Under the pieces are notes generated by a model. That model worked only from the letters and a program-made list of their open reading frames with translations, was not told the DNA's origin and ran no database searches. 64,000 nucleotides of DNA from CANIGN01 sp041391385 (GTDB taxonomy: Bacteria; Bdellovibrionota; UBA2428), in assembly GCA_041391385.1 (NCBI GenBank), contig JAWKOD010000002.1:186001-250000 (forward strand). Reading direction: 5' to 3'. Position numbers and translations under genes: made by a program. This document shows, piece after piece, positions 37,038 to 45,618 of this stretch. Position 1 is the first letter of the stretch. Every line of letters begins with the position of its first letter.

Positions 37038-37856
37038 TTAATTTATAACGCCCAATGAGTTGAGCAAAAAAATAAGAATCGGCTGATGCACGAGATAAAT
37101 AATTAACGAGTGCTTTCCTAAAAAAGTTAAAGTTTTGTGGTGTGGTTTATTTTTGTTTTGCTTTAGAAATTCTTCTTTTGAGTTTCTTTCTTTCAATATG
37201 GGACTTAGGTATTTTCCGCAAAAATATCCAAGAAGAGCAACTCCTGACCAGGGAAGAAAGGGATAGTAATCGGCCATTCCTTTGAAGTCAGACATCGCAA
37301 ACCAAAATAATTGCGGGTTTTGAAGTGGATTAAAGTAGAAGTAGTTACCAAGCACGAGAATCAATATCGTTGAGGCTAGGACTAGAGGACGTGGGGCTTT
37401 TTGATAAACAATTAAAGCAAGGTAGCTAGCGGAAATGCAGTGAAGGATTCCAAAATAAATTGGAGTGCGTGGCATGTAGGCAAAGCTAATAGCCGAAACC
37501 ATAAGTGCTGCAAAAAAAGTACGAATGAACTTACGCGCCGTTTTTTTGTAGAGATTTGCAGATGAGTAGTTTTCTTTTTCGATCCAGGAAGAGAGTCCCA
37601 CTAAAAACAGAAACGTTGAGCCTATAAGAGTAGCTCCCATGTCCCATGTAAATTGGGAGAAGTTGAGCCCTACGCCCATGTTGTCGATATCCCAGCTTAA
37701 ATGATAGAGAATCATGGCAATAACTGCGAGTCCTCGCAGGAGATCTATTTCCGGATAGCGGGGTGTGTGATTTTTAGAAACAAGGCTTAAGTGCGGGCTT
37801 TCCTTAGGCTGTACCTCATTAGGTTTAGATCTCAGAGGCTTTTTAAGTGGGCGCAC
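37038..37856 (-). CDS. DUF1624 / heparan-alpha-glucosaminide acetyltransferase-like membrane protein
   Basis: The 272-residue polytopic protein starts with RYPEIDLLRGLAVIAMILYHLSWD, the signature of the DUF1624/HGSNAT-like acyltransferase family. It has about seven transmembrane helices and ends in a typical KHSLIIYLVHQPILIFLL helix. Such proteins are thought to move acetyl or acyl groups across membranes onto sugars. The substrate here is unknown. Confidence 0.85.
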   Translation of the reverse strand: MRPLKKPLRSKPNEVQPKESPHLSLVSKNHTPRYPEIDLLRGLAVIAMILYHLSWDIDNMGVGLNFSQFTWDMGATLIGSTFLFLVGLSSWIEKENYSSANLYKKTARKFIRTFFAALMVSAISFAYMPRTPIYFGILHCISASYLALIVYQKAPRPLVLASTILILVLGNYFYFNPLQNPQLFWFAMSDFKGMADYYPFLPWSGVALLGYFCGKYLSPILKERNSKEEFLKQNKNKPHHKTLTFLGKHSLIIYLVHQPILIFLLNSLGVIN

Positions 37857-37993
37857 ATTTATATTATCGGGTTTAAAGGGGTCTTTGCAGAGACAGTTTT
37901 TTGTCTAAAAAGTCTTTCTCATAGCCCAAGGGGCAGTATTTTATTGCCTTTATTTAAGCCTCGATGCTAACCAGTCTCTAGGTGCGTCATATT

Positions 37994-39865
37994 ATGAATA
38001 AATCAAAATTGAGTCTTATTTTCTTTTCTTTCTATCTTTGCGTTTTCTCATCCCTTCACGCCCTCACTCCAAAATCATTTGAGAGAATATATGAAACAAC
38101 GGGGGTTCAGCACGACTTTCTCGAAATGCACAAAGTGTTTAGGGATGTTCTAAGTGTAGAAACTAAGCCCTCTTATAAAGACATGAAAGAACTGGTTGCT
38201 GATTTGCAGCGAATTGATCCGGATTTTGCGACTGTTCTTATAAAAAACGAAGATTTTTGGAAGCTGAGCTTTATCTTAGATAATGGTTGGGATGTAACTT
38301 TGCCCAACACTCAAGGCAGGGATCTTTTGGTTGAGGCCATCGGAGCTTATCACTTTCCAAACATCGAGCTTGTTTTAAAGTCGGGTGGAACAAAAATTCT
38401 TTTGAATAAAGTTAATAGAGAAATTCTTAAAGAAGCGGGTGAAGAAAATAATTCTTATTTAGAGAACGAGCTTGCAAAGTGGGAGTCCTGGGCGCTGAAT
38501 CCTAAGAAATATCCTCACTTTCTTGAAGGTCAGCCTCTCAGTTACCGCGTAGAGGGTTATGCAAGTACGGCAAATAACGAAATGCTTATGCCTTCTGCTG
38601 CGCCTACAGCTCCAGAGGCAGCGCCAGCAGCACCACCACCGTTAGCACAACCAATCCCTGAGCCAATGTCTCCGCCACCACCTCCTCCTTTAGGTAAGGG
38701 GGATAATGCTCGAGGAAATTTGGGGCAAGCTAGGGAGTCAAACGTTAATCCGAACATGTTTGTTGTCGAAGTTCCCTATGGAACTAACCGTGGGATGGAT
38801 ATGAGTAGAAGCAATACTTTGAAAACTACCGAAGGAGCAGAAGCTTTTTATTCCTTCACAGATTCTGGGAAAATCTCATACGGTATTGCTCGAGTTACAA
38901 TACCGAGAACACACAAAGCAGGTAAATTGGAAGAGCGAGGTTTATTTGAACGCAAGTGGGACCCCAATAAACATGTTGTTTTGGATCAGCTCACTTTGCT
39001 AGGGACAGAAGAAGATTTTTTCAAAAAAGTAGGAGAACTCATCAAAGAACGCGAGGAGAATTTTCCAGAAGATAAAAATGCAAAAGAAATTTTTGTCTAC
39101 ATTCACGGGTTTAATGTCGATTTTAGCTATGCCATGAGAAAAACGGCACAGCTAATGTTTGATATGGATTATCCGGGTCTTTCTATGGCGTACTCATGGC
39201 CCGCGAGGCCTGTAAAACTTCCCCTTCCTCAGGACTTTAGAGATGACGTACTACGTGCGGAGGCTTCTATCGCCAACCTTGAAGTGTTTTTAGACGGGAT
39301 ACGTAGGGAATACCCCGATAGAAAAATTAACATTATTGCTCACAGTTTAGGTACGCGTGTGTTAAGTAAGGTTCTTTTAAATTTGGCTAAAAATTTAGAT
39401 ACAGTGAATTTAACTCAGGGAGCTCAAAAGTTGTTTGGACAAGTCATACTTGCTGCGCCTGCAATTGATGCAACAGATTTTATCGAAGACTGGGCACCAA
39501 AAATTACTCCTCTCTGTGATCGTATAAGTATCATGGCTTCAGACGATGATTACGCTCTCAAGGTGCAATCATTTGCGGAAGATTTGAAAAGCTTTCCGCT
39601 CGGGCTATGGACAGACACTCAAGCTGCGTTGGCACTTGATATTTTTAACTTTGATATCTCAAACTTATCTGCTGGGACATTTAGCCTAGATCATTCCGTG
39701 TATTCTCAGGTGCCAAGTGCGATTAATCACATGGGAAGTTTGCTGAAGAATAAGCCGACGGAAGATCAACTCACTAAACTCCCCTATGCGAAGTACCTTG
39801 AGACCCAAGACAGATTAGATTTCTTTAGTCTGCTTAAGCGAAGAGTTTGGAACTTTTTACAGTAG
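37994..39865 (+). CDS. Secreted alpha/beta hydrolase, DUF900 family, with proline-rich linker
   Basis: ATG 37994 gives 623 residues with a signal peptide (LSLIFFSFYLCVFSSLHA). The N-terminal ~170 residues are helical, with an ankyrin-like LLVEAIGAYHFPNIELVLKS stretch. A Pro/Ala-rich linker follows (PMSPPPPPPLGKG). The hydrolase has the DUF900 motifs EIFVYIHGFNVDFSYA and the nucleophile elbow IIAHSLGTRVLSK. A lipase/esterase-like function outside the cytoplasm is likely, but the substrate is unknown. A bidirectional terminator follows. Confidence 0.85.
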   Translation: MNKSKLSLIFFSFYLCVFSSLHALTPKSFERIYETTGVQHDFLEMHKVFRDVLSVETKPSYKDMKELVADLQRIDPDFATVLIKNEDFWKLSFILDNGWDVTLPNTQGRDLLVEAIGAYHFPNIELVLKSGGTKILLNKVNREILKEAGEENNSYLENELAKWESWALNPKKYPHFLEGQPLSYRVEGYASTANNEMLMPSAAPTAPEAAPAAPPPLAQPIPEPMSPPPPPPLGKGDNARGNLGQARESNVNPNMFVVEVPYGTNRGMDMSRSNTLKTTEGAEAFYSFTDSGKISYGIARVTIPRTHKAGKLEERGLFERKWDPNKHVVLDQLTLLGTEEDFFKKVGELIKEREENFPEDKNAKEIFVYIHGFNVDFSYAMRKTAQLMFDMDYPGLSMAYSWPARPVKLPLPQDFRDDVLRAEASIANLEVFLDGIRREYPDRKINIIAHSLGTRVLSKVLLNLAKNLDTVNLTQGAQKLFGQVILAAPAIDATDFIEDWAPKITPLCDRISIMASDDDYALKVQSFAEDLKSFPLGLWTDTQAALALDIFNFDISNLSAGTFSLDHSVYSQVPSAINHMGSLLKNKPTEDQLTKLPYAKYLETQDRLDFFSLLKRRVWNFLQ

Positions 39866-39893
39866 TCAGTCTTATTGGATTGATAAAGAAAAA

Positions 39894-39936
39894 GAAGCGC
39901 GGCTCCCACAAAGAGTGGAAGCCGCGCTTCTTTTTT
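39894..39936 (+). terminator. Bidirectional terminator between DUF900 and lipocalin-like genes
   Basis: GAAGCGCGGCTCCCAC (39894-39909) pairs with 39915-39930 with one wobble pair. T6 follows on the plus strand, and an A-rich left flank supplies a T-rich tract on the minus strand. Confidence 0.9.
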
Positions 39937-39953
39937 ATAGGCGTGTTAGTACT

Positions 39954-40811
39954 TTACTCGATTCCGACAAAGCTTCGTAGCTTTCTCCACTTGGCGACAA
40001 AGGTGGATCCGTTTACACCCTTGAGAGTAAGTAGGTCGTCTTTTATTTCCATTGCACGTCGTGCTTCTTCGCCCACTTGATTCAATTCACTTGCGGTCTG
40101 AATTTTTTGTACGAGCAGTCCTTCGCTTTGCTCGTAAGGGCCTGCGTAAAAGTAGTGTCGGCCAAAGGCATCTGCGGGTTCGGCCGCGTTGGGGTCAATC
40201 TTTTCTCCACAGTTTATAGAAACTGCGCCGTAGCCACCTGGAGTATAAAAAATGCTTCCGTGAAAGCCTGAGCAAAAGGGAATCGTTTCATCGCTTCCCT
40301 CAATTTTGTTTTCAGAACCCACAAGTTCATAAAAACCTGTAAGGGGGTTGTTGTCGTAAGCAAAACTTTCTTGTCGCTCCCATTCAATTACGATTTGTTT
40401 TCCTTCGCCTAAGTTGCCGGAGAGAATGAGGTGATTTTTACCTCTGAGTTCTACTTTGCGACGATTAACTTTATGGAGCGAGGAGTGACTGTAGTTTCTT
40501 ACCCGATGAAGGACTTCGTTTGTTTGTGTGTCTACTTCGTAGGGGCCAGAGTAAAAGAGTTTGCCTTTAAGCTCTGCTGCATTCGAGTTGGGTTCAACGG
40601 ATTCACAGTTAATTGCAACGCCCATGTAGCCTGGTACGTATGCAATTGTTCCCGTAGCTCCATTGCACCAAGGGGTTTCGGTGCCATCAGCGTTGACTGT
40701 TGCAAACTTAGTAAGTTTGTAAACACCTAATAGGTCTTGATCTGTGTAGTTCTTCGCGGATCCTTGGCTAATGATGAGTAGGGCAGCTAGGGTTTTTAGT
40801 TTTTTGTTCAT
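39954..40811 (-). CDS. Secreted tandem lipocalin-like protein
   Basis: After a signal peptide (LAALLIISQGSA) the 285-residue protein holds two similar lipocalin-like domains (about 25-150 and 155-285). Each repeats the pattern LxGxYxL ... PxCxGxxGxIxYxPGxxGxxINC ... FYxGPYE. The duplicated Cys pairs suggest disulfides. Lipocalin-like domains bind small hydrophobic ligands; the ligand is unknown. It is divergent from a LysR regulator, so that protein may control it. Confidence 0.78.
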   Translation of the reverse strand: MNKKLKTLAALLIISQGSAKNYTDQDLLGVYKLTKFATVNADGTETPWCNGATGTIAYVPGYMGVAINCESVEPNSNAAELKGKLFYSGPYEVDTQTNEVLHRVRNYSHSSLHKVNRRKVELRGKNHLILSGNLGEGKQIVIEWERQESFAYDNNPLTGFYELVGSENKIEGSDETIPFCSGFHGSIFYTPGGYGAVSINCGEKIDPNAAEPADAFGRHYFYAGPYEQSEGLLVQKIQTASELNQVGEEARRAMEIKDDLLTLKGVNGSTFVAKWRKLRSFVGIE

Positions 40812-40909
40812 GATTATCTCCTCTGAAGTGCACTCTAGTGCGAAGACAAAAAAGAAAGAATATGCTATTTTTGCAAGACTTTATTGCTTTTAAAGAAAGA
40901 GTACAAAGC

Positions 40910-41797
40910 GTGAAAATAGAAGACATTAAAATTTGGGAATCCTTCTTGGCTGTTGCTAAGCAGGGGCATTTTTCAAGAGCTGCTGGAGTGTTGGGCGTTC
41001 CTCTCCCACAGGTGAGTAAACGTGTTACCAAGCTTGAAGAGGGCTTAGGCTTGCGATTGTTTCACCGCACAACTCGCTCAGTAAGCTTAACGGATGAGGG
41101 GAAGGTGTTGTTGCCCAAAATAGAGAGTTTGATGGCAGACCTTGTGGAAACTGAGCATTATTTTGAAAAAAATAAGAGTTTCTCAGGGGCTATAAAAATC
41201 ACAAGCGTTCCTTTTGTGGCACATCGTCTTTTGCTTCCCGTATTGCCTCTCTTTGCGGATAAATATCCACAAATAAAAATTGAATTAGAAGTTTCAGAAA
41301 AGATGTTAAATCTCGTGGAGTCGGGATTTGATATTGCACTAAGAATAGATACGCCGAAAGACTCAGACTTGGTTTATAGAAAGTTAGCACCCAACGATCT
41401 CATCTTTTGTGCTTCACCTGCTTATTTGAAAAAAGCAGGAAAGCTTAAGGGTCTTGATGATTTAAAGAAGCATTCTCTCTTGGCGCTCAGTATTCACAAT
41501 CGCTGTCGCTTTAAAAAAATTGATAAAAAAGTTGGAGATTTTAGCTCAGCTAAAACGTTTATTTGTGAGAACGGAGCTTTTCTTACAGATATGGCTGTTG
41601 CCGGGGGAGGAGTTTTGCTTCGCTCAATTTGGGATGTGCAAGAATACTTAAAAACTAAAAAACTTGTGCAGGTTTTAGAAAATTATCCGCTAGAAACCTT
41701 CGGCCACATTTACGCCGTAGTTCCTACCCGTCGTTACGTAGCTCCTCGTGTGCGGGCTTTTCTGGACTTCATCTTTGAAGAATCAAAGAAGTGGTAG
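40910..41797 (+). CDS. LysR-family transcriptional regulator
   Basis: The protein has the LysR winged HTH (FLAVAKQGHFSRAAGVLGVPLPQVSKRVTKLEEGLGLRLFHRTTRSVSLTDEG) in its first 65 residues and a two-lobed periplasmic-binding-type effector domain after it. GTG 40910 gives the usual short LysR N-terminus; in-frame ATG 40861 is an alternative. It lies head-to-head with the tandem lipocalin-like gene, the classic position for a regulated target. Confidence 0.92.
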   Translation: MKIEDIKIWESFLAVAKQGHFSRAAGVLGVPLPQVSKRVTKLEEGLGLRLFHRTTRSVSLTDEGKVLLPKIESLMADLVETEHYFEKNKSFSGAIKITSVPFVAHRLLLPVLPLFADKYPQIKIELEVSEKMLNLVESGFDIALRIDTPKDSDLVYRKLAPNDLIFCASPAYLKKAGKLKGLDDLKKHSLLALSIHNRCRFKKIDKKVGDFSSAKTFICENGAFLTDMAVAGGGVLLRSIWDVQEYLKTKKLVQVLENYPLETFGHIYAVVPTRRYVAPRVRAFLDFIFEESKKW

Positions 41798-41828
41798 CGG
41801 ACTAGGGGGTCTCATCAAGTCATTCGCT

Positions 41829-41887
41829 ATAATAAACAACACTCATTCCTCACTACGTTTGTTATGAAAATTGTTTATTATGGCGGA
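41829..41887. other. Candidate left attachment region of the integrated element
   Basis: An 11-bp perfect inverted repeat (ATAATAAACAA 41829-41839, TTGTTTATTAT 41871-41881) abuts ATGGCGGA (41880-41887). The same 8 bases occur at the 3' end of tRNA-Ser (49707-49714) in the same orientation. This could be a recombinase core site, but the shared stretch is very short. Confidence 0.3.
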
Positions 41888-41941
41888 AGTGACGGCGGTC
41901 CACGCAACATCTTGAAATTTAAAACATCAAGCAGGTAGCGT

Positions 41942-41958
41942 GTAGCCAAATGTAGCCA
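41942..41958 (+). repeat. GTAGCCA direct repeats, left end of the element
   Basis: GTAGCCA occurs at 41942-41948 and 41952-41958, 45 bp from the end of the integrase gene. Two more copies at 49557-49563 and 49579-49585 lie near tRNA-Ser. Paired short repeats like these resemble integrase arm-type sites. Confidence 0.5.
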
Positions 41959-42002
41959 CTCACACCCAAAATCCGACATTTCGCTACGTTTCTTTGCATA
42001 CT

Positions 42003-43097
42003 TCATACGCTGGGCCTTATCTCAATTACTCGTGCAAGCTCTTCTCTAGGGAGAGAAAATTGCAGTTTGTCAGTGGCCCCTCGAAGATCCGATCCCGCTA
42101 CTCTCACATAGCGGTCAGTTGTCTTTAGCTCAGCATGACCTACTATGGCCATGACTTGTGCAAGAGGTACTCCCTTTAAAAGCATTTGCGTAATAAAGGT
42201 GGCCCGAAGATCATGAAACTTTACTTGGGTGATTCCAATGACCTTGCAAAAGTCTCTGAGGATTTTTGCCTGCTCGCCGTTATCCCAATCCACAATCCGA
42301 GGGAGCACGAAGTCTTCGCCGTTTGATTTAAGTCTAAGCTGACTTAGGAGCAGCTTAAGACTTGTGCTTATGGGTACGACTCTGTTTCTGCGCGACTTTG
42401 TGGGGCCAATGCCCGTCTTAGAAGACCAAGACTTAGTCACGTAAATCTTTTCTTCTTCAAGAAATACATCGCTCCATTTAAGCGCATACAACTCGCCCGA
42501 CCTCATTCCAGTAAAGACGGCCATCGCCCACACAGGATAAAACCTGTGATTGTTCATGGCTCCTTCTCTCAAGAGGAGGTCCACCTCTTGCGCATTAAGC
42601 ACTGACTGCTTAGCCTCTGGTATCCTGATCTTAAATCCGTTACAGGGGTTTCGCTGCAATACGCCCTCTTCAATCGCCAATGCCAAAACTCGCTTAATTG
42701 TTTTTAGCATCGTGAGCTTTGAGTGCGGTGATCTCACAGACATCTGCACAAAAAGTATTTCGTGGATATGTTCTGCTCGAATCATCTCAAGCGGCATATT
42801 GTTCAGAACGGGAGTTGCCCATTTCGTCATTTGCCCTGCGTAGTTTTGGATGGTGGAGAGTCTAAGCTGGAGCTTTTCTCTTTCCAGATAATACTCCATC
42901 CATTCTTGCCAAAGCCAAACCTTGGGTCTGTTTTGTTGATCCAAGATTTCGGCCTTGAGTTTAAACTCCGCCTCGCTAGCGGCTCGCATAGATGTAAATC
43001 CACGCAGTCTTTTTTGAAATCGGCCCTTGGGGCTTCTTAAATTTATATACACTTCAAAAGTGTCTTTTCCGTTTACATTTATTTTTCTGATTGCCAT
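42003..43097 (-). CDS. Tyrosine recombinase / integrase
   Basis: The 364-residue protein has an N-terminal AP2-like arm-binding segment, a SAM-like core-binding domain (WLWQEWMEYYLEREKLQLRLSTIQNY) and a catalytic domain. The catalytic residues are visible: Arg in FTGMRSGELYALKW, Lys in the beta-hairpin region, HDLRATF (His and Arg), the second His in VGHAELKTT, and the nucleophile Tyr in DRYVR. It would integrate and excise the element. It is located at the element's left edge next to an excisionase-like gene. Confidence 0.93.
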   Translation of the reverse strand: MAIRKINVNGKDTFEVYINLRSPKGRFQKRLRGFTSMRAASEAEFKLKAEILDQQNRPKVWLWQEWMEYYLEREKLQLRLSTIQNYAGQMTKWATPVLNNMPLEMIRAEHIHEILFVQMSVRSPHSKLTMLKTIKRVLALAIEEGVLQRNPCNGFKIRIPEAKQSVLNAQEVDLLLREGAMNNHRFYPVWAMAVFTGMRSGELYALKWSDVFLEEEKIYVTKSWSSKTGIGPTKSRRNRVVPISTSLKLLLSQLRLKSNGEDFVLPRIVDWDNGEQAKILRDFCKVIGITQVKFHDLRATFITQMLLKGVPLAQVMAIVGHAELKTTDRYVRVAGSDLRGATDKLQFSLPREELARVIEIRPSV

Positions 43098-43139
43098 ATT
43101 CTTCTTCCTCTTTCCTTAATTTGAAAAACTTCGAATCCT

Positions 43140-43352
43140 TTAGGATTCGAGTTTTGGAAGAAGAGACAGCTCTCGAAGTTTAAAACGAAGCCGCCTTCTA
43201 ATCCTGTATGTAGGTATGTGGCCTCGAAACACATGGATTCGTAACGCATTTACCGACATGCGAAGATAAGAGGCTGCCTCAACGGAATTCAGCCAGATTT
43301 CACATTCACCTACCTTGTCAAAGAACTCTGCTGATACTTTTATACTCATCAA
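43140..43352 (-). CDS. Excisionase-like HTH protein
   Basis: The 70-residue basic protein has an N-terminal linker and a MerR/excisionase-type helix-turn-helix (WLNSVEAASYLRMSVNALRIHVFRGHIPTYRIRRRLRFKLREL). This is typical of phage and island excisionases (helix_turn_helix DNA-binding domain, family 17). It lies 42 bp upstream of the integrase on the same strand and probably directs excision or regulates the integrase. Confidence 0.8.
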   Translation of the reverse strand: MMSIKVSAEFFDKVGECEIWLNSVEAASYLRMSVNALRIHVFRGHIPTYRIRRRLRFKLRELSLLPKLES

Positions 43353-43466
43353 AGCCCTCCTGTTCTATTCGTTTTTAAATTTTTTCTTATTCTCATTTTT
43401 TTCTTTTCCCTTATCTTATTTCTTAATTTTTTTTATTAATTCCCAGTAATCCCGATCTAGCCCGTA

Positions 43467-43532
43467 GCTCCCCGCCCGCTGACCACTCTCTATCCCTTCT
43501 GGTAGATAGAGAGTGGTCAGCGGGCGGGGAGC
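43467..43532. repeat. Perfect 28-bp inverted repeat with 10-nt loop
   Basis: The arms 43467-43494 and 43505-43532 are perfectly complementary (GCTCCCCGCCCGCTGACCAC... and its complement). The stem is GC-rich in an AT-rich surrounding. There is no T-tract on either side, so it is not an ordinary terminator. It lies between the excisionase-like and Replic_Relax-like genes. Confidence 0.9.
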
Positions 43533-43596
43533 GTCCCACGTGTTTAAGTTGAATGGCCGTTAAAGCATTGAAGTAAAAGCCGTTTTAAATTCTTTG

Positions 43597-44403
43597 TTAC
43601 GCGGTATTTTCATCGTTCAAAGTGCTCACGCACTGAGCAAGATTTTCGCTTTCATTGAGCGGTTTAGCCTCGACAGATTTTGACCCATAGAAGTCCGATA
43701 GTTTAGTGCTTGAGCAATCAACAAAGTGAATCATCGCATTTGCTGGTTTTTGTATTATGTCGCTCTGCTCGGTGATGATTAGCTGTGGGGAGTAATCAAA
43801 CATCTGCACATCTAGCCACGCCTTAGTGATTGATTCTTTTATTGAAAGATCGCTAACAACATACCAAACGTAGTCTACACTTCGCATATAGCGATACTCT
43901 TCAAAAACACCTTTATAGCGTTTTGCGCACTTTAGATTGAGTTCCATCTCAAGCGCAATTGTTGATAGTTTGCCTTGGACTTCTTCAATCAAAATACCAT
44001 CGGGTATTACCTGATCCCTGTGACTTGATGATCTTGTCCACTGAAAGTTCTTTCTCACCTGCCGTTCAGATATAAACTCTTTGCACATGTCGATTGACTC
44101 TAAGGCCATCCTAAAATCTGTTATTGCTAGCTCATGCTCAAAAGCGTTTCTGTTTGTAAATCTAGCTAAAACATCCTGACCTATCGCTGTTGCCCCAGCT
44201 TTGCCCAAATAATATGCAGCTATCCCGTTACGAAGCCCTACGGATCTGCAAATAAGTTCATCCTTTTCGAGTTTCCTTAGCCTTCTATACATGGTCGTTG
44301 GCGCAATCCCACGAAAGCATTTTGCATGGATGTGTCTTGTTTCAAGTAATCCGTAGCGATGAAGAAAATGTAGAAGCTCTTTGTCTCTTTTCTGTATTCT
44401 CAA
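43597..44403 (-). CDS. Replication-relaxation (Replic_Relax)-like protein
   Basis: The 268-residue protein starts with a winged-helix DNA-binding region (DKELLHFLHRYGLLETRHIHAKCF... YRRLRKLEKDELICR). A nuclease-like beta-alpha domain follows, with PDGILIEE and the ALEMELNLKCAKRYKGVFEEYR stretch. This fits the Replic_Relax family found on plasmids and integrative elements near replication/mobilisation genes. It overlaps the upstream membrane gene by 4 bp. The DNA target may include the 28-bp inverted repeat beside it (inference). Confidence 0.78.
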   Translation of the reverse strand: MRIQKRDKELLHFLHRYGLLETRHIHAKCFRGIAPTTMYRRLRKLEKDELICRSVGLRNGIAAYYLGKAGATAIGQDVLARFTNRNAFEHELAITDFRMALESIDMCKEFISERQVRKNFQWTRSSSHRDQVIPDGILIEEVQGKLSTIALEMELNLKCAKRYKGVFEEYRYMRSVDYVWYVVSDLSIKESITKAWLDVQMFDYSPQLIITEQSDIIQKPANAMIHFVDCSSTKLSDFYGSKSVEAKPLNESENLAQCVSTLNDENTA

Positions 44404-44813
44404 ATATCACTCCTTCCTGTGAGTTCCTGTAGAACTCGCTTTTTTAAATCTTCTTTGGTGAGTTGCTTTGGCGGCTCAGGTGTTTTTGTAACAATGTCTT
44501 TAGGTTTTTCTATAGGTGGCTGAATGTTTTCTCGTTCAGTTTTGGATGTTTCAGCGTGATATGTTGGCCGCATTAGCGGTACTGTCTCTGCGCTTTCCAT
44601 GTCCTCTTTTTCTGCAAAGCCGTATTTCACAACTGCAAATGTAGTTCCAGCAAATACAGCAAGCACGATGATCCAAAGCTGTAGCGTGAGGTATGCGCTA
44701 ACAATGTCCCATGCAAGATTTCCCTTATAGTTACTACCGTTAAGCCTCATGCCAAATGCAACTGCATTCATTCCAAGTGCAATAGCGAGAACGCCCTTAA
44801 CGATTCTTCGCAT
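44400..44813 (-). CDS. Small two-helix membrane protein of the element
   Basis: ATG 44813 (AAGGAA 5-6 bases upstream) gives 137 residues. There are two transmembrane segments (GVLAIALGMNAVAFGM and LQLWIIVLAVFAGTTFAVV) and a Lys/Pro/Glu-rich cytoplasmic tail. It overlaps the Replic_Relax-like gene by 4 bp, so the two are likely co-translated. Function is unknown; a mobilisation/membrane-anchoring role is a guess from context. Confidence 0.65.
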   Translation of the reverse strand: MRRIVKGVLAIALGMNAVAFGMRLNGSNYKGNLAWDIVSAYLTLQLWIIVLAVFAGTTFAVVKYGFAEKEDMESAETVPLMRPTYHAETSKTERENIQPPIEKPKDIVTKTPEPPKQLTKEDLKKRVLQELTGRSDI

Positions 44814-45172
44814 AGGTATTCCTTCCCATGTGATGGGTTCTCCTTTCTTGTTTGTGTGACCATCAAGACAAAAACGCACGACAAAGCACTACTTCACAAA
44901 ACACATTTGCGAAGTAGGCAAAGCAGCGCCTTAGCCTTTTGGCCAAAGTTAAAAATGAAGTGGTTATGTTTTTATTTTGTTTGAAATTTTAATTTGATTT
45001 TTTATTTTTGCTGTGTGAAAGTAGTAGATGTTCAAGCCTACAAGTTCACGCACAATTCAAATCTAAAAATCTAACGGCCTCCTTTCTTTTTTCTAGGCAA
45101 AGTTATGCCTTCATAAATATTGTACCAGCATTTACTTAGTTTCCCCAAGAAAAATCTGCTCACAAAAAGTAC
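44814..45172. other. AT-rich intergenic control region of the element
   Basis: No gene is seen. It contains CTACTTC/GAAGTAG (44889-44895 and 44911-44917), a 7-bp inverted repeat that could be an operator for the leftward genes. The ArsR-like promoter lies just beyond its right end. Confidence 0.4.
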
Positions 45173-45210
45173 TTGTATAGATTATTTTACCGAAGTTATA
45201 CTTCGATATA
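45173..45210 (+). promoter_or_regulatory. Promoter and operator of the ArsR-like regulator (leaderless)
   Basis: TTGTAT (45173-45178), a 17-bp spacer and TTATAC (45196-45201) form a good sigma-70 promoter. The -10 lies inside the palindrome CGAAGT-TAT-ACTTCG (45191-45205). The predicted transcript start is at or next to ATG 45210. Confidence 0.65.
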
Positions 45211-45560
45211 TGTCGAAGTCTCAGGCTCTGCTTTACAGAATGAACGATACTCCCGCTCCTAAGCTAGCTCGCATATTTGCAGCGCTCTCAGTAGGCGTTA
45301 GAATTCGCATCATACGCAACATTGCAAGGCACGGGACTATCGGGGTGGGTAAGCCAAGAAAGGGACGAGGCTGCACGATTAAAGAGGCAGGACGTGGACT
45401 CGGTATTGGTTGGCCTACGTTGTCTCACCATGTGTCGGTCTTGGAAAAGGCTGGGATGATAACGATCTCTAGACATGGCCGCTTTAAGCGATGCTGGATA
45501 ACAACTGAAGCAATTGGAGTGATGTCAGAGTTCTTTATGAGTCTTGGGCCAAGAGTATAG
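45210..45560 (+). CDS. ArsR-like winged-helix regulator
   Basis: The 116-residue protein has an ArsR/HTH_20-type fold: LARIFAALSVGVRIRIIRNIARHG, then GLGIGWPTLSHHVSVLEKAGMITISRHGRFKRCW with the recognition helix and wing. No Cys metal site of the classical ArsR type is visible. ATG 45210 lies right behind the promoter/operator described at 45173-45210, and another CGAAGT half-site falls just after the start, so it probably represses itself. The frame is open upstream to 45120, but that would place the promoter inside the gene. Confidence 0.78.
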   Translation: MSKSQALLYRMNDTPAPKLARIFAALSVGVRIRIIRNIARHGTIGVGKPRKGRGCTIKEAGRGLGIGWPTLSHHVSVLEKAGMITISRHGRFKRCWITTEAIGVMSEFFMSLGPRV

Positions 45561-45618
45561 GTTGAGTATTTAACTTCTATATAAATCTGGATACAGCCAA
45601 ACATGAACTATAGTTTAA

